Source: Megamerina dolium (Eukaryota; Arthropoda; Insecta; Diptera; Megamerinidae). Taken from it: a DNA stretch of 64,000 bases. A program made the translations under genes and the position numbers. Numbering within the stretch: the stretch's first letter is position 1; each line of letters begins with the position of its first letter. Location of the stretch: contig OY978526.1 of the NCBI GenBank assembly GCA_963854835.1, forward strand, positions 48,127,140 through 48,191,139, in the 5' to 3' direction. Shown one piece after another: positions 1 through 11,536 of the stretch. Under the pieces are notes generated by a model. It did no database searches. It saw only the letters and a program-made list of their open reading frames with translations, and was not told the origin of the DNA.

Positions 1-1675
1 ACGCATATTATTACCTCACATATAAACCATAGTAACATACATGTTTTTAAATATGTGAAAATAATCCCTTAGCATTTTACATTAAATTACCATATAGAAC
101 GGTAACGCAATTATTTGGGACATAACTGTATGTATTGTATATCGCTCGAAATTACGACTAACGCCGTCACAAGAAATGACATCGATATTACACAAATAAT
201 TCTTTAGAAAAATGTTTATGTTCATCACTTACTATATCTGTTGGCAGCACGCACACATACACATACATATGTAGATATATTCATGCTAAATACATTTTGT
301 AATTCTTCTTTTAAGCATAAACAAAAATATGTTGGCATACTCGTAAGTAAACTAGTACTGATTGCAGACATGCCGTAATGCACTCATGTAAGTTGTATGC
401 ATCCGACAGTGGATTACTGGATTTTAAGTAAATACGACATATTCTCCTTCTTTTGTGTTGTCATTATCGTCACCATACTCGCAATCAATATGAGAAATGT
501 CATCATTATTACAGCTGTGTCGTTTTCGATAGTTTCAATTGAATTTTTGAAGGTTCGATCAAGTATTTGAGTGACAACAGCAATAGTATTTTCAGTATTA
601 TGTACTTGGTTGTAGCAATAGCAGCAAGAACAGTGGCAACATCAATCTGCAGCATTCATCGCGTCGAGTAGATTCATTTTTTGACATTTATGACATTATT
701 CTTTATTTCTTTTAATGTCTGAATTTTGAGTTTCAGTGTCAACAAAAGTGTTCGGCCAATGTCTTGAGCTGGTAATTATTGAGCTAAATGGAAAATTACT
801 GTTGTTTTCATTACACAAATACTGAGAATTCGATGTTACTTCTATATTTGAACTAATGATTTTATTATTTTATTGTGCAATATTATTGCCATGTTTTGAA
901 AAATATTTGATTAATCAAAACTATGAAAACTCTAACATTTACTTATGGTACTCGTAAAAAAAAAGTACTCGTACTTATGTTATTATTAATGAAAAAGTAT
1001 TTTCAATTTTTTACAATAATCTGTATTGCATTCTCTATTTATACATATAAATATGTTTATCCAATCCAAATAATTCATTAACATTACTTCCTGAAGAGAC
1101 AAAAGGGCAACAAAAAACGAAAAGGCACTTAAGATATAATGCACAATGTACATTAAAATTTCCGGTAGCTTCAAAATCATTAACCACATTACTTATCCAT
1201 ACGTCTCATTTATTTTAATAGCATATTCAATATCTCTTAAATTGTAATATTGTAAGATGTTTTTCATTGAAGAGATTTACAAAAGTCACGTCAATTTTTT
1301 ATTCTTCCTTTTTTTTCTTGTGTTTCTTAGAATTTCACTTTTAACCCTATTTTAATAGATTAGAACAATAATTCATTGTCAGATACAGAATATGAAAGAA
1401 GAACAACAATGAACGTGAATGGAATGCATTAAAATACATAATTGAATTGTGAATTTCGGAAATGGTTTATCTCCGAAATTTAAACATATTTAGAATAGAC
1501 TGACTCTATTGAAAGTATTTGATTGAGCAGAAAGACTACTACAACTAACACTTTTATTTGGTTTATACAATAAATATTATAAAATAAACTGATCAAATAA
1601 GGAAAATGGGTTCGGTTGAATATTTTAACTTTTGAAGATGAGTCCTTTTTGCAATAAAGATTTCATATTTACTTC
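1..1675. other. AT-rich non-coding stretch
   Basis: No frame here looks like a protein; the longest open stretches are low-complexity and have no recognisable motif. I see no terminal repeats or tRNA-like boxes. It is probably ordinary intergenic or intronic DNA left of the LINE that starts near 1688. Confidence 0.6.
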
Positions 1676-1687
1676 ATTTACTTGAAT

Positions 1688-2292
1688 TTCTAGTAAGACA
1701 GAAAAGAAGACTCCGAAGGCAATGGCAAGAATTCAGATCACCGAATCTGAAAACACAGCTACAGCACTGCACTCGAAAGTTAAAGCAAGCCTTAAAAAAT
1801 AAAAACAACAAAGAGTTAGAAGAGCACATAGCGAAATTAACAACTGGTGAAGCGTCAGACTACTCTTTGTGGAAATCAGCAAAAAACTCAAATCGGCCAA
1901 TTCTCACTGATTCCCCCATCCGTTTGAGTGAAGGTAATTGGGCTAGAAGCAACTATGAGAAGTGTTTGGCTTTTGCAAACCACCTAAAAAGTGTGTTTAC
2001 ACCCAATCCACCCTCTTCACAGTCCTCATTACCAAAATTAACTTCTCAACCTTGCTCAATAACGCTCAAAATTAAAAAAAAGGACATATTCAAAGCAATT
2101 TATAAAGATTTAAACCCAAAAAAATCACCTGGTCCAGATAAAATTACCGGTAAAATGATAAAAGAGCTACCTCCGGCTTCAGTAAATCATCTGATGCACA
2201 TTTTCAATGCTATCCTTCGTATTAAACACTATCCCAAATGCTTGAAAACGTCAAAAATTATTATGATAGCAAAACCGGCCAATTCTCACTGA
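1688..2292 (+). pseudogene. Jockey-like reverse transcriptase, first (duplicated) segment
   Basis: A plus-strand frame is open from the 5' truncation to a TGA at about 2290. It covers the linker before the RT domain and the first RT block: an Arg/Lys/Gln-rich linker, then DLNPKKSPGPDKITGKMIKE, which matches the K-(S/A)-PGPD-x-I block of LINE reverse transcriptases. The segment from 1894 is then repeated from 2276. Because the repeat unit is 382 bp, not a multiple of three, the frame is lost at the second copy. There is no usable ATG at its start, as expected of a 5'-truncated copy. Confidence 0.85.
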
Positions 2293-2657
2293 TTCCCCCA
2301 TCCGTTTGAGTGACGGTAATTGGGCTAGAAGCAACTATGAGAAGGGTTTGGCTTTTGCAAACCACCTAAAAAGTGTGTTTACACCCAATCCACCCTCTTC
2401 ACAGTCCTCATTACCAAAATTAACTTCTCAACCTTGCTCAATAACGCTCAAAATTAAAAAAAAGGACATATTCAAAGCAATTTATAAAGATTTAAACCCA
2501 AAAAAATCACCTGGTCCAGATAAAATTACCGGTAAAATGATAAAAGAGCTACCTCCGGCTTCAGTAATTCATCTGATGCACATTTTCAATGCTATCCTTC
2601 GTATTAAACACTATCCCAAATGCTGGAAAACTTCAAAAATTATTATGATAGCAAAAC
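1894..2657 (+). repeat. 382-bp tandem duplication inside the LINE
   Basis: Bases 1894-2275 and 2276-2657 are head-to-tail copies with only about five single-base differences (for example GTGAAGG versus GTGACGG, and TGCTTG versus TGCTGG). The unit covers the RT linker and the first conserved RT block. The second copy is the one that continues into the rest of the RT. The few differences suggest the duplication came after, or late in, the life of the insertion. Confidence 0.93.
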
Positions 2658-2964
2658 CAGGAAAAGACCCTACAAAAGTTGCATCGTACAAACCTATCAG
2701 CCTCCTGCCTCTACTTTCTAAAGTATTCGAAAAGCTACTTGTCATGAATATAACTCCATTTATTATTCTCAACCAACTGATTCCTCAACATCAGTTTGGA
2801 TTTAGAAAACAGCACGCCACAATAGAACAAGTCCACCGCATTGTAACTCTGATAAGGAACACTTTTGAAGAAAAAAAGTATTGCTCAGCTGTCTTTCTTG
2901 ATATCACTCAAGCTTTCGATAAAGTATGGCACGATGGCCTTATTAACAAACTCAAACTATTACT

Positions 2965-4575
2965 TACTACTACTTATTACTTACTTATGTGGCCATAACA
3001 ACCGAATATCGATTTAGGCCGAAAATAACATGCTTCGCCAGCCTTCTCTGTTCTTCGCTAGCTGGCGCCAGTTAGAAATTCCAAGCGCCGTCAGGTTCTC
3101 CAGTACTTGGTCTTTCCACCGGAGGTTAGGTCTTCCTCTTCTGCGTCGTTCTCCAGCGGGTTCCGAATATAACACCTTCTTATCTGGAGCGTGTTCTTCC
3201 ATTCGCTCGACATGACCTAGCCAGCGCAGCCGCTGGATTTTGATGCTTTATTATGTCAATATCGGCATACAGCTCGTACAGCTCATGGTTGTACCTTATT
3301 CGGTACTCGCCACCAACGCAAATAGGTCCAGAGATCTTGCGTAGGACTTTTCTCTCGAAAACTCCAAGCATTCGCTCATCTGAGTTGGAAATTGTCCAGG
3401 CTTCAGCGCCATATGTTAGGACAGGCATGATGAGAGACTTGTAGAGTGTAGTTTTCGTTCTTCGAGAGAGGGCTCGACTTTTCAATTGCTTACTCAGCCC
3501 AAAGTAACACCTGTTAGCAAGAGTTATCCTACGCATGATCTCCAAGCTGACGTCATTACTGCTGTTAATGCTGGTTCCAAGATAGACAAAGCCCCTTACT
3601 ACTTCAAAAGCGTAATTGTCAACAGTGACGTGCTGTCCAAGACGCCGGCACTCTTTGTTTGTTGACACTAGATACTTCGTCTTGCCCTCGTTCACCGTGA
3701 GACCCATCCGACGCGACTCTCTTTCCAACTCTGAGAATGCTGCACTGACTGCTCGCGTGTTCATGCCGATTATGTCAATATCGTCGGCATACGCTAACAG
3801 CATGACACTTTTGTTGAAGATAGTGCCATTATGTCGTAGATCAGCAGCTCGTATTATTTTCTCCATAATAAGATTGAAGAAGTCGCACGATAACGAATCA
3901 CCTTGTCTGAAACCCCGTTCGGTATTAAACGGTGCGGAGAGGTCCTTCCCAATTTTCACTGCACAACGGGAGTTATGCAGTGTCATTCTACAAAGTCGAA
4001 TGAGCTTTGCAGGAATACCGAACTCAGACATTGTTGCGTAGAGGTAATCCCTTACCGGACTGTCGAAAGCGGCTTTATAATCAACAAATAGGTGGTGTGT
4101 GTCGATCTGTTTTTCTTGGGTCTTCTCCAGGATTTGGCGCAGTGTGAAAATCTGGTCGATGGTGGACTTACCAGGCCTGAAGCCACACTGATAAGGTCCA
4201 ATCAGGTTGCTGAGCATAGGCTTCAACCTTTCACACAGTACGCTCGATAGAACCTTGTATGCGATGCTCAGGAGACTTATTCCACGGTGGTTGGCGCAAA
4301 TTGTGGGGTCTCCTTTTTTATGTACAGGACAGAGAACACTGAGCCTCCAATCATCAGGCATGCTTTCATCCGACCATATTCTGCTTATGAGCTGGTGCAT
4401 GCGGGTGAGCAGCTCATCGCCTCCGGTCTTAAACAACTCGGCAGGCAGGCCATCAGCACCTGCAGCTTTGTTGTTCTTCAGCCTTAAAATGGCCGTTTTA
4501 ACCTCGTCATAGTCGGGTGGTGGAACATCAACACCATCATCTGTAATTGGGGTTATCGGGCAATCTCCTCCACAC
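2965..4575 (-). mobile_element. RTE-like LINE nested in the jockey-like LINE
   Basis: A second non-LTR element, on the minus strand. AACTCAAACTATTACT is present at both 2949-2964 and 4576-4591, a 16-bp TSD proving insertion into the older LINE. The 3' end, on the left, ends in short TAAG/TAG-type repeats rather than poly(A). The 5' end is truncated within the region before the RT. It is related to the copies at 7227, 12041, 21951 and 54929. Clade: RTE-like by the look of the RT and of the basic C-terminus (GERRRRGRPNLRWKDQV); tentative. Confidence 0.9.
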
Positions 4576-4577
4576 AA
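3014..4577 (-). pseudogene. RTE-like reverse transcriptase (3' half, one frameshift)
   Basis: A 465-codon minus-strand frame runs from the 5' truncation (about 4577) to 3180 and keeps the RT core: LKNNKAAGADGLPAELFK near residue 34, RGISLLSIAYKVL near 98, FVDYKAAFD at about 164-172 (motif A), RGFRQGDSLS at about 221-230 (motif B) and YADDIDIIG from about 263 (motif C). All catalytic Asp residues are present. One indel near 3242 shifts the C-terminal WLGH-type region into the frame 3202-3014, which ends with the basic GERRRRGRPNLRWKDQVLEN segment. The open core implies a fairly recent insertion, but with no 5' half and a frameshift it cannot be active. Confidence 0.88.
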
Positions 4578-5598
4578 CTCAAACTATTACTGCCTGCAAA
4601 TGTCTCCTCATTGCTTAGTAGCTACCTCACGAAAAGACAATTTCTCTTACATCACAAGGATTGCACAACAAATCCATTGGATATTCACGCTGGCGTTCCT
4701 CAAGGAAGCGTTTTGGGCCCCTTACTGTATCTCTTATACACTACAGATATGCCCAGCAATAACCATACATTTATATCGACCTTTGCAGATGAACCCCATA
4801 GAAGCTACTAAACTCCTGCAGACTCATATCGATTCTCTCGAAATCTGGCTAGCAAAATGGCGTATAAAAGTCAATGAATCAAAGAGCGTACATGTAACCT
4901 TCACGCTAAGGCCAGATACATGTCCCCCACTAAAAATTAATGGCCAATAAGTTCCACAATGTTCCTCAACAAAGTACTTGGGTATTCACTCAACAGAAGA
5001 CTGACCTGGAAAAATCACATAGAGGCAAAGAAATCTCAGATCAAGCTTAAAATTAATCAGTTGTGGTGGCTGATACACAAAAGATCAAAGTTGAATCTCG
5101 AATACAAAGTGCTATTATATAAAGCAATCCTGAAGCCAATCTGGACTTATGGTATTCAGTTTTGGGGCACCGCATCTCCCTCAAATATCGAAAAATTGCA
5201 GCGAATACAATCCAAGTGTCTGCGAATTATTGTAAACGCGCCTTGGTATATGAGGAACGTTAACATCCATCGAGATTTAAATGTACCCACAATTTCTGAG
5301 GAAGTTGCAACGTCTTGCAGAAGCTACATTCAAAAATTACACAATCATCCGAATCCCCTTGCTAGGCAATTGTTGCTGAGCACGGGGCATCGTCGATTAA
5401 AAAGAAAAGACACACTGAATATGCTGTGAAATTGCTATACCTCGTGACTCAACAAATTGTGATGGAACGTTGGGAATATCACATAATTTTATTTAGTTTG
5501 TAAGATTTGATTACATATTGTAAGTTTCTAAGTAATTTTAGAAAGATCCAATAAAAAGCTTGTTAAAAAAAAAAAAAAAAAAAAAAATTTACTTGAAT

Positions 5599-6389
5599 CA
5601 GTAACATTGAATTATACTTTTCTTAAGCATTTATCTAATAAAAAAAAAACATTCCATATATTCTATCACATATGTACAATTTAATTTCTTTAAAAATTCT
5701 CTTTATTTGTTGCATGTAACAAATTAGAATCAGGATCTGTAGTTTTGCACACATTTAGTCCTTGATTCCTTGAGTCTGCTTCTTTATGAAAGCAGTATAG
5801 TTCCCAGCTTCCCAGATGGAGGATCGTTTTAATTTGCAATCTTTTTTTTTTCAAGTCTGAATGCAAAATTAAATTGAGGAGGTCTCAGAAAGATTTATAA
5901 AAAAAAATAATTTGAAATACATCTGGATTCATTTGTAACATGGTGCGTATATAAGCGTTAATTGTATAATAATTGTAATTTTTCGCACAAAACAGCTTCC
6001 AGAATATATTTTTGAACTTGTCTTGTATATTGAAAGACTAGGTGGCGATCGCCGATAATATTGGCTTCTCTTCTCTGTAGTTTGACACTATGTTCTTCAT
6101 CCTGCTGAAGTAATACCAATGATTTTATAAACTTTAAAAATTTTGTGATTTATTCCTACTAATAGATAAATAATTTCAAGCTAGGCTTATTTAAAATATA
6201 CTAAACTTTGTATTTTTTTATCCAAATCAATCGAGAGATATTAAAAATTGTTTTCTGTAGAGTGATTCATTTTTATGTACTTTTTTTCAGTACAATTTTT
6301 TTATAGATATCGTAAGTTGTGAAACTGTCAAAATGTCATTGTACTTTTTTTCGGTATTGTTTCATTATTTCATCATGGGAATACTCAGC
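5599..6389. other. AT-rich non-coding stretch
   Basis: No coding signal. Two similar short segments reading TGTACTTTTTTTC occur near 6277 and 6340, which may be the remains of a small duplication. Otherwise I see nothing here. Confidence 0.55.
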
Positions 6390-6468
6390 CAACAGTAATG
6401 GAAGAGAAGCTCCGCCAATGAGCCCTTTGGGGCTTTAAATGCCACATATTTATTTATTTTTTATTTAA
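6390..6468 (+). repeat. 3' fragment of the tRNA-derived SINE
   Basis: Matches the 3' end of the SINE copies at 21577 and 28139: AACAGTAATGGAAGAGAAGC, then a CCAATGAGCCCTTTGGGGCTT segment (reported here only in part), and a tail of TATTTATTTATTTTTT. The tRNA-like head is absent, so this is a strongly 5'-truncated copy. Confidence 0.75.
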
Positions 6469-6474
6469 TACTCA

Positions 6475-6740
6475 GTATCAAATGTGGCCAAAATATTTCA
6501 AGAATTGTTCAACTTATCACGTGAGCCAGTAAAGTGACAGACGACGGACGGACGGACATTTTGAAATCGCCTATTTGGACGGCGCTTTTCAGAATATAAC
6601 ATATGTACACAATTTTCTCTCTCTCTGGAGTTTTCTTCCTTTGGATACAATAAAGTCATAATTGGGCTGGTTAAAATAATGATGATAAGGAATAGTGCGT
6701 GTTGCATCCTCACTCGAAACATATGTAGGGCAGAAGGGGT
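6475..6740 (+). repeat. Partial copy of the (GGAC)n-bearing dispersed repeat
   Basis: The string GACGGACGGACGGACAT followed by an A/T-rich segment and a CTCTCTGGAG-type motif parallels the right end of the repeat at 23304-24850, where GGACGGAC runs precede a similar CTCCGGAG region. Only the distal end is recognisable. Confidence 0.5.
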
Positions 6741-7219
6741 AGGCTTTGGCAGGTTAAGAGAATATCATATTTTGAAAAAAAGAATTAAATTAGAAACCCA
6801 TACACAGGCTAAACATATGTATTTGCATCACACTTTTGCATTGTAATTACTTTAGTATATTATTTTATTCCAGAGTTATGAGCAAAAAAGTATGAGTAAA
6901 AAATATGTCGAAGTCTTCCTATTTCAGGGCGGTTTCGTCAGTCATCAGGGTGGATTTGACATTAGTTGGGTTTCACAATTTCATATAGAACCATAAAAAT
7001 TAATAAGTTATTTTTTAATCGTCTGGCAAAGTCATATGCTAGCCCATGATTCAAACTAGCACACTTTTCGAAGTAAAGAAGCTCATTTACCTTAGAATCT
7101 GGTTCGATTAAAACTTCGTCTGAAACAATTTAATGTTTCTCAGAGTAATTTGCTCATTTGCAATTCTGAACAAGAAAGTGGTGCGTTTCAATCTATATTT
7201 TCGGGTAGCGCCAGTTGTT
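6741..7219. other. Non-coding stretch
   Basis: No open frame, terminal repeat or RNA-like motif that I can support. Confidence 0.5.
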
Positions 7220-7226
7220 GTTTCTC

Positions 7227-8077
7227 ATTCATTCATTCATTCATTCATTATGGCAATTACAACCCGTTATCGAGTTACGGCCGAACTCAACAGCTCTCTC
7301 CAGACGTCTCTGTGTTGCGAACGTCTTCTCCAATCAGTCAGGTTTTCCGCGACCTGGTCCTTCCATCGGAGACATGGCATTCCCCTACGTCGTAGTCAAA
7401 CGGCTTCAGCTCCAAACACCTTTTTCGCCGGAGCTTCTTCATCCATACGCGCAACATGGCCTAGCCACCACAGACGCTGAATAGTGATGCGTTGGACTAT
7501 ATTAATGTCATCGTTCATTCGAATACGACAGTCGTCACCGTCGCGAACAGGACCGATGATCTTGCAAAGAAACTTTCTCTCGAGCACCCCAAACGTGGCA
7601 GCATCGGTCTGCGACACAACCAATGCTTCCACGCCATAAAGCAGCACGGGTACAATGAGCGTCTTGTAGAGTGTCAGTTTTGTCGGGCGAGATATGGCTC
7701 TACTCGTCATTTGCTTACTGAGCCCGTAGTAACATACATTAGCCAGAGTTAGTCTTCACTTTATCTCATTTTCGGTGTTAACGGCGGTGCCAAGGTAAGT
7801 AAATTCCTTGACGACTTCGAAAGATTAGCTTCGATTAGATTAGCCCTGTTCGCGAACAGCATATACTTCGTTTTGCCCTCGTTCACCGCCAAACCCACCT
7901 TTGCTGATTCCCTTTCGATCGCAGAAAACGCTGCAATAACATCTCACTTACATCGTCCGATGATATCAATGTCATCAGCATACGCAAGGAGTTGCACACT
8001 TTTGTAGAAAATAGTGCCATTACGATATACGTCGGCTTTTCGCAAAACCCCTCCCATTACAAAATTGAAGAGTTGGA
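7227..8077 (-). mobile_element. 5'-truncated RTE-like LINE, second subfamily
   Basis: Minus-strand LINE fragment. Its 3' end, on the left, is a (CATT)n run at about 7226-7250, the short-tandem-repeat tail expected of RTE-type elements. The frame at 7396-7710 carries the region after the RT (YGVEALVVSQTDAATFGVLE, WLGHVARMDEEAPAKKVF). Upstream on the minus strand, around 7960-8060, YADDIDIIG can be read, so the truncation lies just before motif C. GTTTCTC occurs at 7220-7226 and 8078-8084 and may be a 7-bp TSD. Frameshifts and stops separate the parts. The sequence differs clearly from the copy at 2965, so it is a separate subfamily. Confidence 0.85.
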
Positions 8078-8084
8078 GTTTCTC

Positions 8085-10231
8085 TATTTACCTTTATTTC
8101 ATTGATTAATTTTTTCATATTATCTTAATCCATGATCTTTTCTGGATATTTCTTTTTGTAAATATTTGGCATCTTCATATCCGAAAAATAATATCTACTT
8201 GTTTAATACATAAGTATGCAAACACACACGCTTCGACAGTTTGTCGAATCCTCCCAAATGACTCCCTTCCTCACAACAGTAACGGTAATATTCAAATTTG
8301 AAAAGGTCAAAGCCTTCCTCGTCGTTGCATCATTGTTTTTTGTATAATAATAAAGTAATGGTTTTTTAAACGAGCACTGTTGTAATGCGTTTTTAATTTT
8401 TAGTACTTTTTGTTTTATTTGTTATTATTTAATTATATTACTTGCAGCTAGTACTCACCCTTTAGCTATAGTATTATATTTTTTATTTTTCATGTCTATG
8501 AAACAACTGAAAAGAAAAAATCAACGTTCTTCAATTTTCATTGCCTTTCATCGTCAAATTTGATCCTATCGACACAAGCTGCACTTCTTCAGAAAAAAGA
8601 TAAACCGTCTTCGAGATGTTTGCCACGTGTTATTTATTTTTATATTTAGTTCAGTAATTAGCTTTAAGAAATAAGTATATATTAAGATTTCTTGCATATT
8701 GCTTACGATCCCTTTTCACTAGCATGCAATCATGTCAACATTCAGAAAATCTACGTATGCCTGCAGATCTTCGCATTTGTCCGCTGGGTATTTCCAAATA
8801 ACTACAAAGTAATATTAAATGTATACCATCATACGTTATACATATGTGTGATTATTTGTTAATCAAGCGAAACGATAGGCGGGTGACATAACTAATCCTC
8901 AGCATCTTATAGATTTTGTACGTGCTTCAATTGTTAATTACCATTTTAACATTTCCACACACAAGGACACGCATGAAGTATAATACCTATAATACACTAA
9001 TACACGCGTACGTAGTTCGGAAAGTTATAAAAGTGACATTTAGAATATTGTAACCATTTTAAGATTTCATCTTACATATGAAAATATTCTTTTGGATACC
9101 AAAAATTATTCTTTGGCCTTCTGATCTGTAGGTCGTATGGACGTTCAATCTCAGATTTACGTAGATCTATTCACTTCAATTTTTTGTCGGCCACATCATT
9201 TAACGTTCAATAGAAAACATGATTCTTATGCTACCGCCTATTTCTTTAAAAAAATCCGTAAAATTAACGTTTTTCTTTAAATATAGTTTTTGATCGCATC
9301 AACGACATCTTTTGGCGTAGAAAGTCATTGCCCACCAAATTAGATCTTCACGTGTGGGAACAAAAACATATCATTGGATACCAAGTTAGGGCTGTTGGTG
9401 CATTAATTCAATGTTTTAACCGGTCAAATATTGAGTTGTTTGAGCAATGTGTGAGAGTTTGCATTGTCATATTGGAGAATGGTCCGTCGTTTCTGGTTTG
9501 GTTTCCTTATTTCTCATTTGTGTGAAATGTATTTACCGTTTACAGTCCAATAGGAACATGCCTACAAATTTTTTTGTAAAATCCCAATTTCTTCAGTATG
9601 TTTGTGGTGGTTTAAAATTACAATAAATGTATTGCTAATAATATGGAAAAATAAAGTGATTTTCAATCCTCATTACTACATTTTCCTTTTTGGTTTTCGA
9701 AACTTTCCAAACTGGCTTCGTACATACCACTGCAGTACGTATTGATTTGTCCTAAATAACTAGAAATACCGAATATTTTATTATCACTGCTATTGTTATT
9801 GTTCTTATTTATGTTATTTGACATGAGCTACAAAGGAAAATAGGAATAAAATAGTAAATAATAAAAGAAACATTACAAATGTGACTACGTACCTGCATCG
9901 TGTAGTGGTGCATGTGTGAATATATATAAAATCATGTATAAAACACAACATGAGACACATTTATCACTTACGTGAGGGTACATAGGACACGTGATTTAAA
10001 CCTCATAGCCATGTATGAATGGATGCTAAAAGAAAAACTATTTAATTATTACCACCTTTAGTGAAAAACGTGGACTATAGGCGTTAATAGCCATCGTCGC
10101 CACCAATGTAGAAAACACCTTAATTATACTTTTCTTGCTTTCATCGTTTACCCTTTTTTACGTCTTTACTTCTTTATTATGACGTTGTAATTGTATGTAA
10201 TATCTACATATGGTATATACTTTTGAATGTG
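8085..10231. other. Non-coding stretch with a SINE scrap
   Basis: Mostly AT-rich without genes. At 9115-9136 GGCCTTCTGATCTGTAGGTC equals the anticodon-arm part of the SINE head, with no further match. Segments near 9012 (CGTAGTTCGGAAAGTT) and 9700 (AACTTTCCAAACTGGCTTCG) form an imperfect inverted pair, which could mark a decayed DNA element of about 0.7 kb. A 65-codon open frame at 9328-9525 shows nothing I recognise. Confidence 0.45.
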
Positions 10232-10233
10232 TA

Positions 10234-11534
10234 AAGGGTTATCCATTTTGCGGTTTTAAAAGTAAATGTAAATAAAACACAAAATATTTTTTATCATGAT
10301 ATTTCTTTTTTATTATAAAGTTTGAACGTTGACATTATGTGTGAAATACTACATAATTTAAATGACCACCACGCGAATTGTTGCAAGCATCGATTCTTTT
10401 GAGGTAATTTTCGACCACTTTTTAACACATATTGGGCGGTATCTCAGCCATAACGTGACGAATGTTGGTTTTTAGGTGCTCAAGAGTTAAAGGTTTATCT
10501 GCATAAACACGGTCTTTCGCGTAGCCCCACAAAAAAAAAGTCAAGCGGTGTCAAATCGCATGATCTTGGTGGCCACTTGATATCTCCACGACGAGAAATT
10601 ACGCGGCCAGAAAATTTCTCTTGCAATAAAGCCATATTCGCTCGAGTTGTGTGGCATGTGGCACCGTCTTGTTGAAACCACATATTCTCTAAGTCGTATT
10701 CTTCAATAGCAGGCAAAAAAAAGTCGATTATCATATGACCATATCGCTCCGAATTGACGGTGACAGTCGTTACATCGTCGTTTTCGAAGAAGTAAGGTCC
10801 AATCACACCTCCGGACCAAAGAGCGCACCAAGCAGTGACTTTTTGTGGATGTAGTGGCCTCTCTTCAATTACTTGAGGATTCTCAGAACCCCAAATACGA
10901 CAATTTTGTTTGTTAACATACCCACCGAGTGAGAAATGTGCTTCGTCGCTGAAGAAAATTTTGTTCGAAAAATCGCCGTCCACCGCCTGTTATTCAAGCA
11001 CCCATTCGACGTATCTACGACGTTGTGAATGGTCAGCTGGCTTCAGTTGTTGTGTGAGGTGAATTTTATATGGATGTAGGTGTAGATCCAAATGCAAAAT
11101 ACGCCATAATGTGCCGTAAGACAGTCCTAATTCCTGAGAACGACGAGGAATCGACACATTCGGGTCTTCGGCAACACTTTCACTTACAGCAGCGATATTT
11201 TCGGTGGTACGAGCGAAACGATGATGCACAGGCCTTACAATATCTGTAACCGATCCAGTCTCTTCATATTTCTTCACAATTTTGCCAATTGCTTGCGTAG
11301 TTGGACGATTATGTAAACCATAATCTCCTCTTAAAGCACGATATGTGGCTGTGGCAGAATCACCATTTTTGTAGTAGGTTTTTACAATTTTAAGGCGTTG
11401 TGCTATAGTTAAGCGATCCATTTTCGCAAATGTCAGACTTTGAACTGAAAAAGAAGGAAGTTGTTTAACAACTCAGTTTGACAGATGTCGAATTCTAGCC
11501 CTATACTTTTGAGACCGCGAAATGGATAACCCTT
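10234..11534 (-). mobile_element. Complete 1.3-kb mariner-type element with D,D41D transposase (rosa-like)
   Basis: Both ends are present: AAGGGTTATCCATTTTGCGG on the left and its near-perfect inverse on the right, flanked by TA at 10232-10233 and 11535-11536. The length of 1301 bp suits a mariner. The single encoded transposase is on the minus strand. The spacing between the second and third catalytic Asp is 41 residues, the hallmark reported for rosa elements of Ceratitis and other tephritids. A related element is at 46643, and a fragment of the same family is at 59932. Confidence 0.9.
10335..11421 (-). pseudogene. D,D41D mariner-type transposase, two lesions
   Basis: The frame starts at an ATG at 11421 (MDRLTIAQRLKIVKTYYKNG) with a helix-turn-helix region, a linker with DPNVSIPRRSQELGLSYGTL, and QLKPADHSQRRRYVEW. 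A CAA-to-TAA stop lies at about 10987; the sister fragment at 59932 has CAA there. The catalytic part follows: FFSDEAHF (first Asp), WFQQDGATCHTT (second Asp) and CDLTPLDFFF (third Asp). At the third site a longer run of T/A at about 10530-10540 shifts the frame. The C-terminus ending RGGHLNYVVFHT can be followed to a stop at 10335. Two lesions make it inactive, but decay is modest. Confidence 0.88.
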
Positions 11535-11536
11535 TA

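Larger units (their letters stand above)
2306..5428 (+). pseudogene. Jockey-like reverse transcriptase, main part split by insertion
   Basis: From 2306 the frame carries YKPISLLPLLSKVFEKLL (fingers), HQFGFRKQHAT and AVFLDITQAFDKVWHDGL (motif A with catalytic Asp). It is interrupted at 2964 by another LINE. After 4591 the same frame resumes, as expected if the nested element and one TSD are removed, with GVPQGSVLGPLLYLLYTTD (motif B). Motif C is damaged: TFADE stands where FADDT is expected, and a frameshift follows. Further on come NGQ followed by a stop (near 4948), another frameshift near 4990, and a C-terminal region with LNRRLTWKNHIE and LYKAILKPIWTYGIQFWGTA, typical of jockey/CR1-like polymerases. 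Non-functional. Confidence 0.88.
1688..5587 (+). mobile_element. 5'-truncated jockey-like LINE, with TSD and poly(A)
   Basis: Non-LTR retrotransposon copy on the plus strand. The 3' end is typical: an AATAAA at 5550 and a run of A ending at 5587. The 11-12 bases TTTACTTGAAT flank it at 1677-1687 and 5588-5598, a target-site duplication that fixes both boundaries. The copy lacks its 5' part (gag-like ORF and endonuclease) and begins just before the reverse transcriptase. Without the nested insertion at 2965-4575 and its duplicated target, it is about 2.3 kb. The polymerase frame is broken in several places, so the copy is dead. The jockey clade is assigned from the RT and C-terminal sequence and is tentative. 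Confidence 0.9.

Noticed and set aside
3253..4512. Plus-strand frames opposite the RTE-like reverse transcriptase
   Set aside because: Shadows of a well-supported RT frame with all catalytic motifs on the minus strand.
9328..9525. 65-codon frame as a transposase piece
   Set aside because: No DDE or helix-turn-helix motif in either strand; the flanking inverted pair is too imperfect to call an element.
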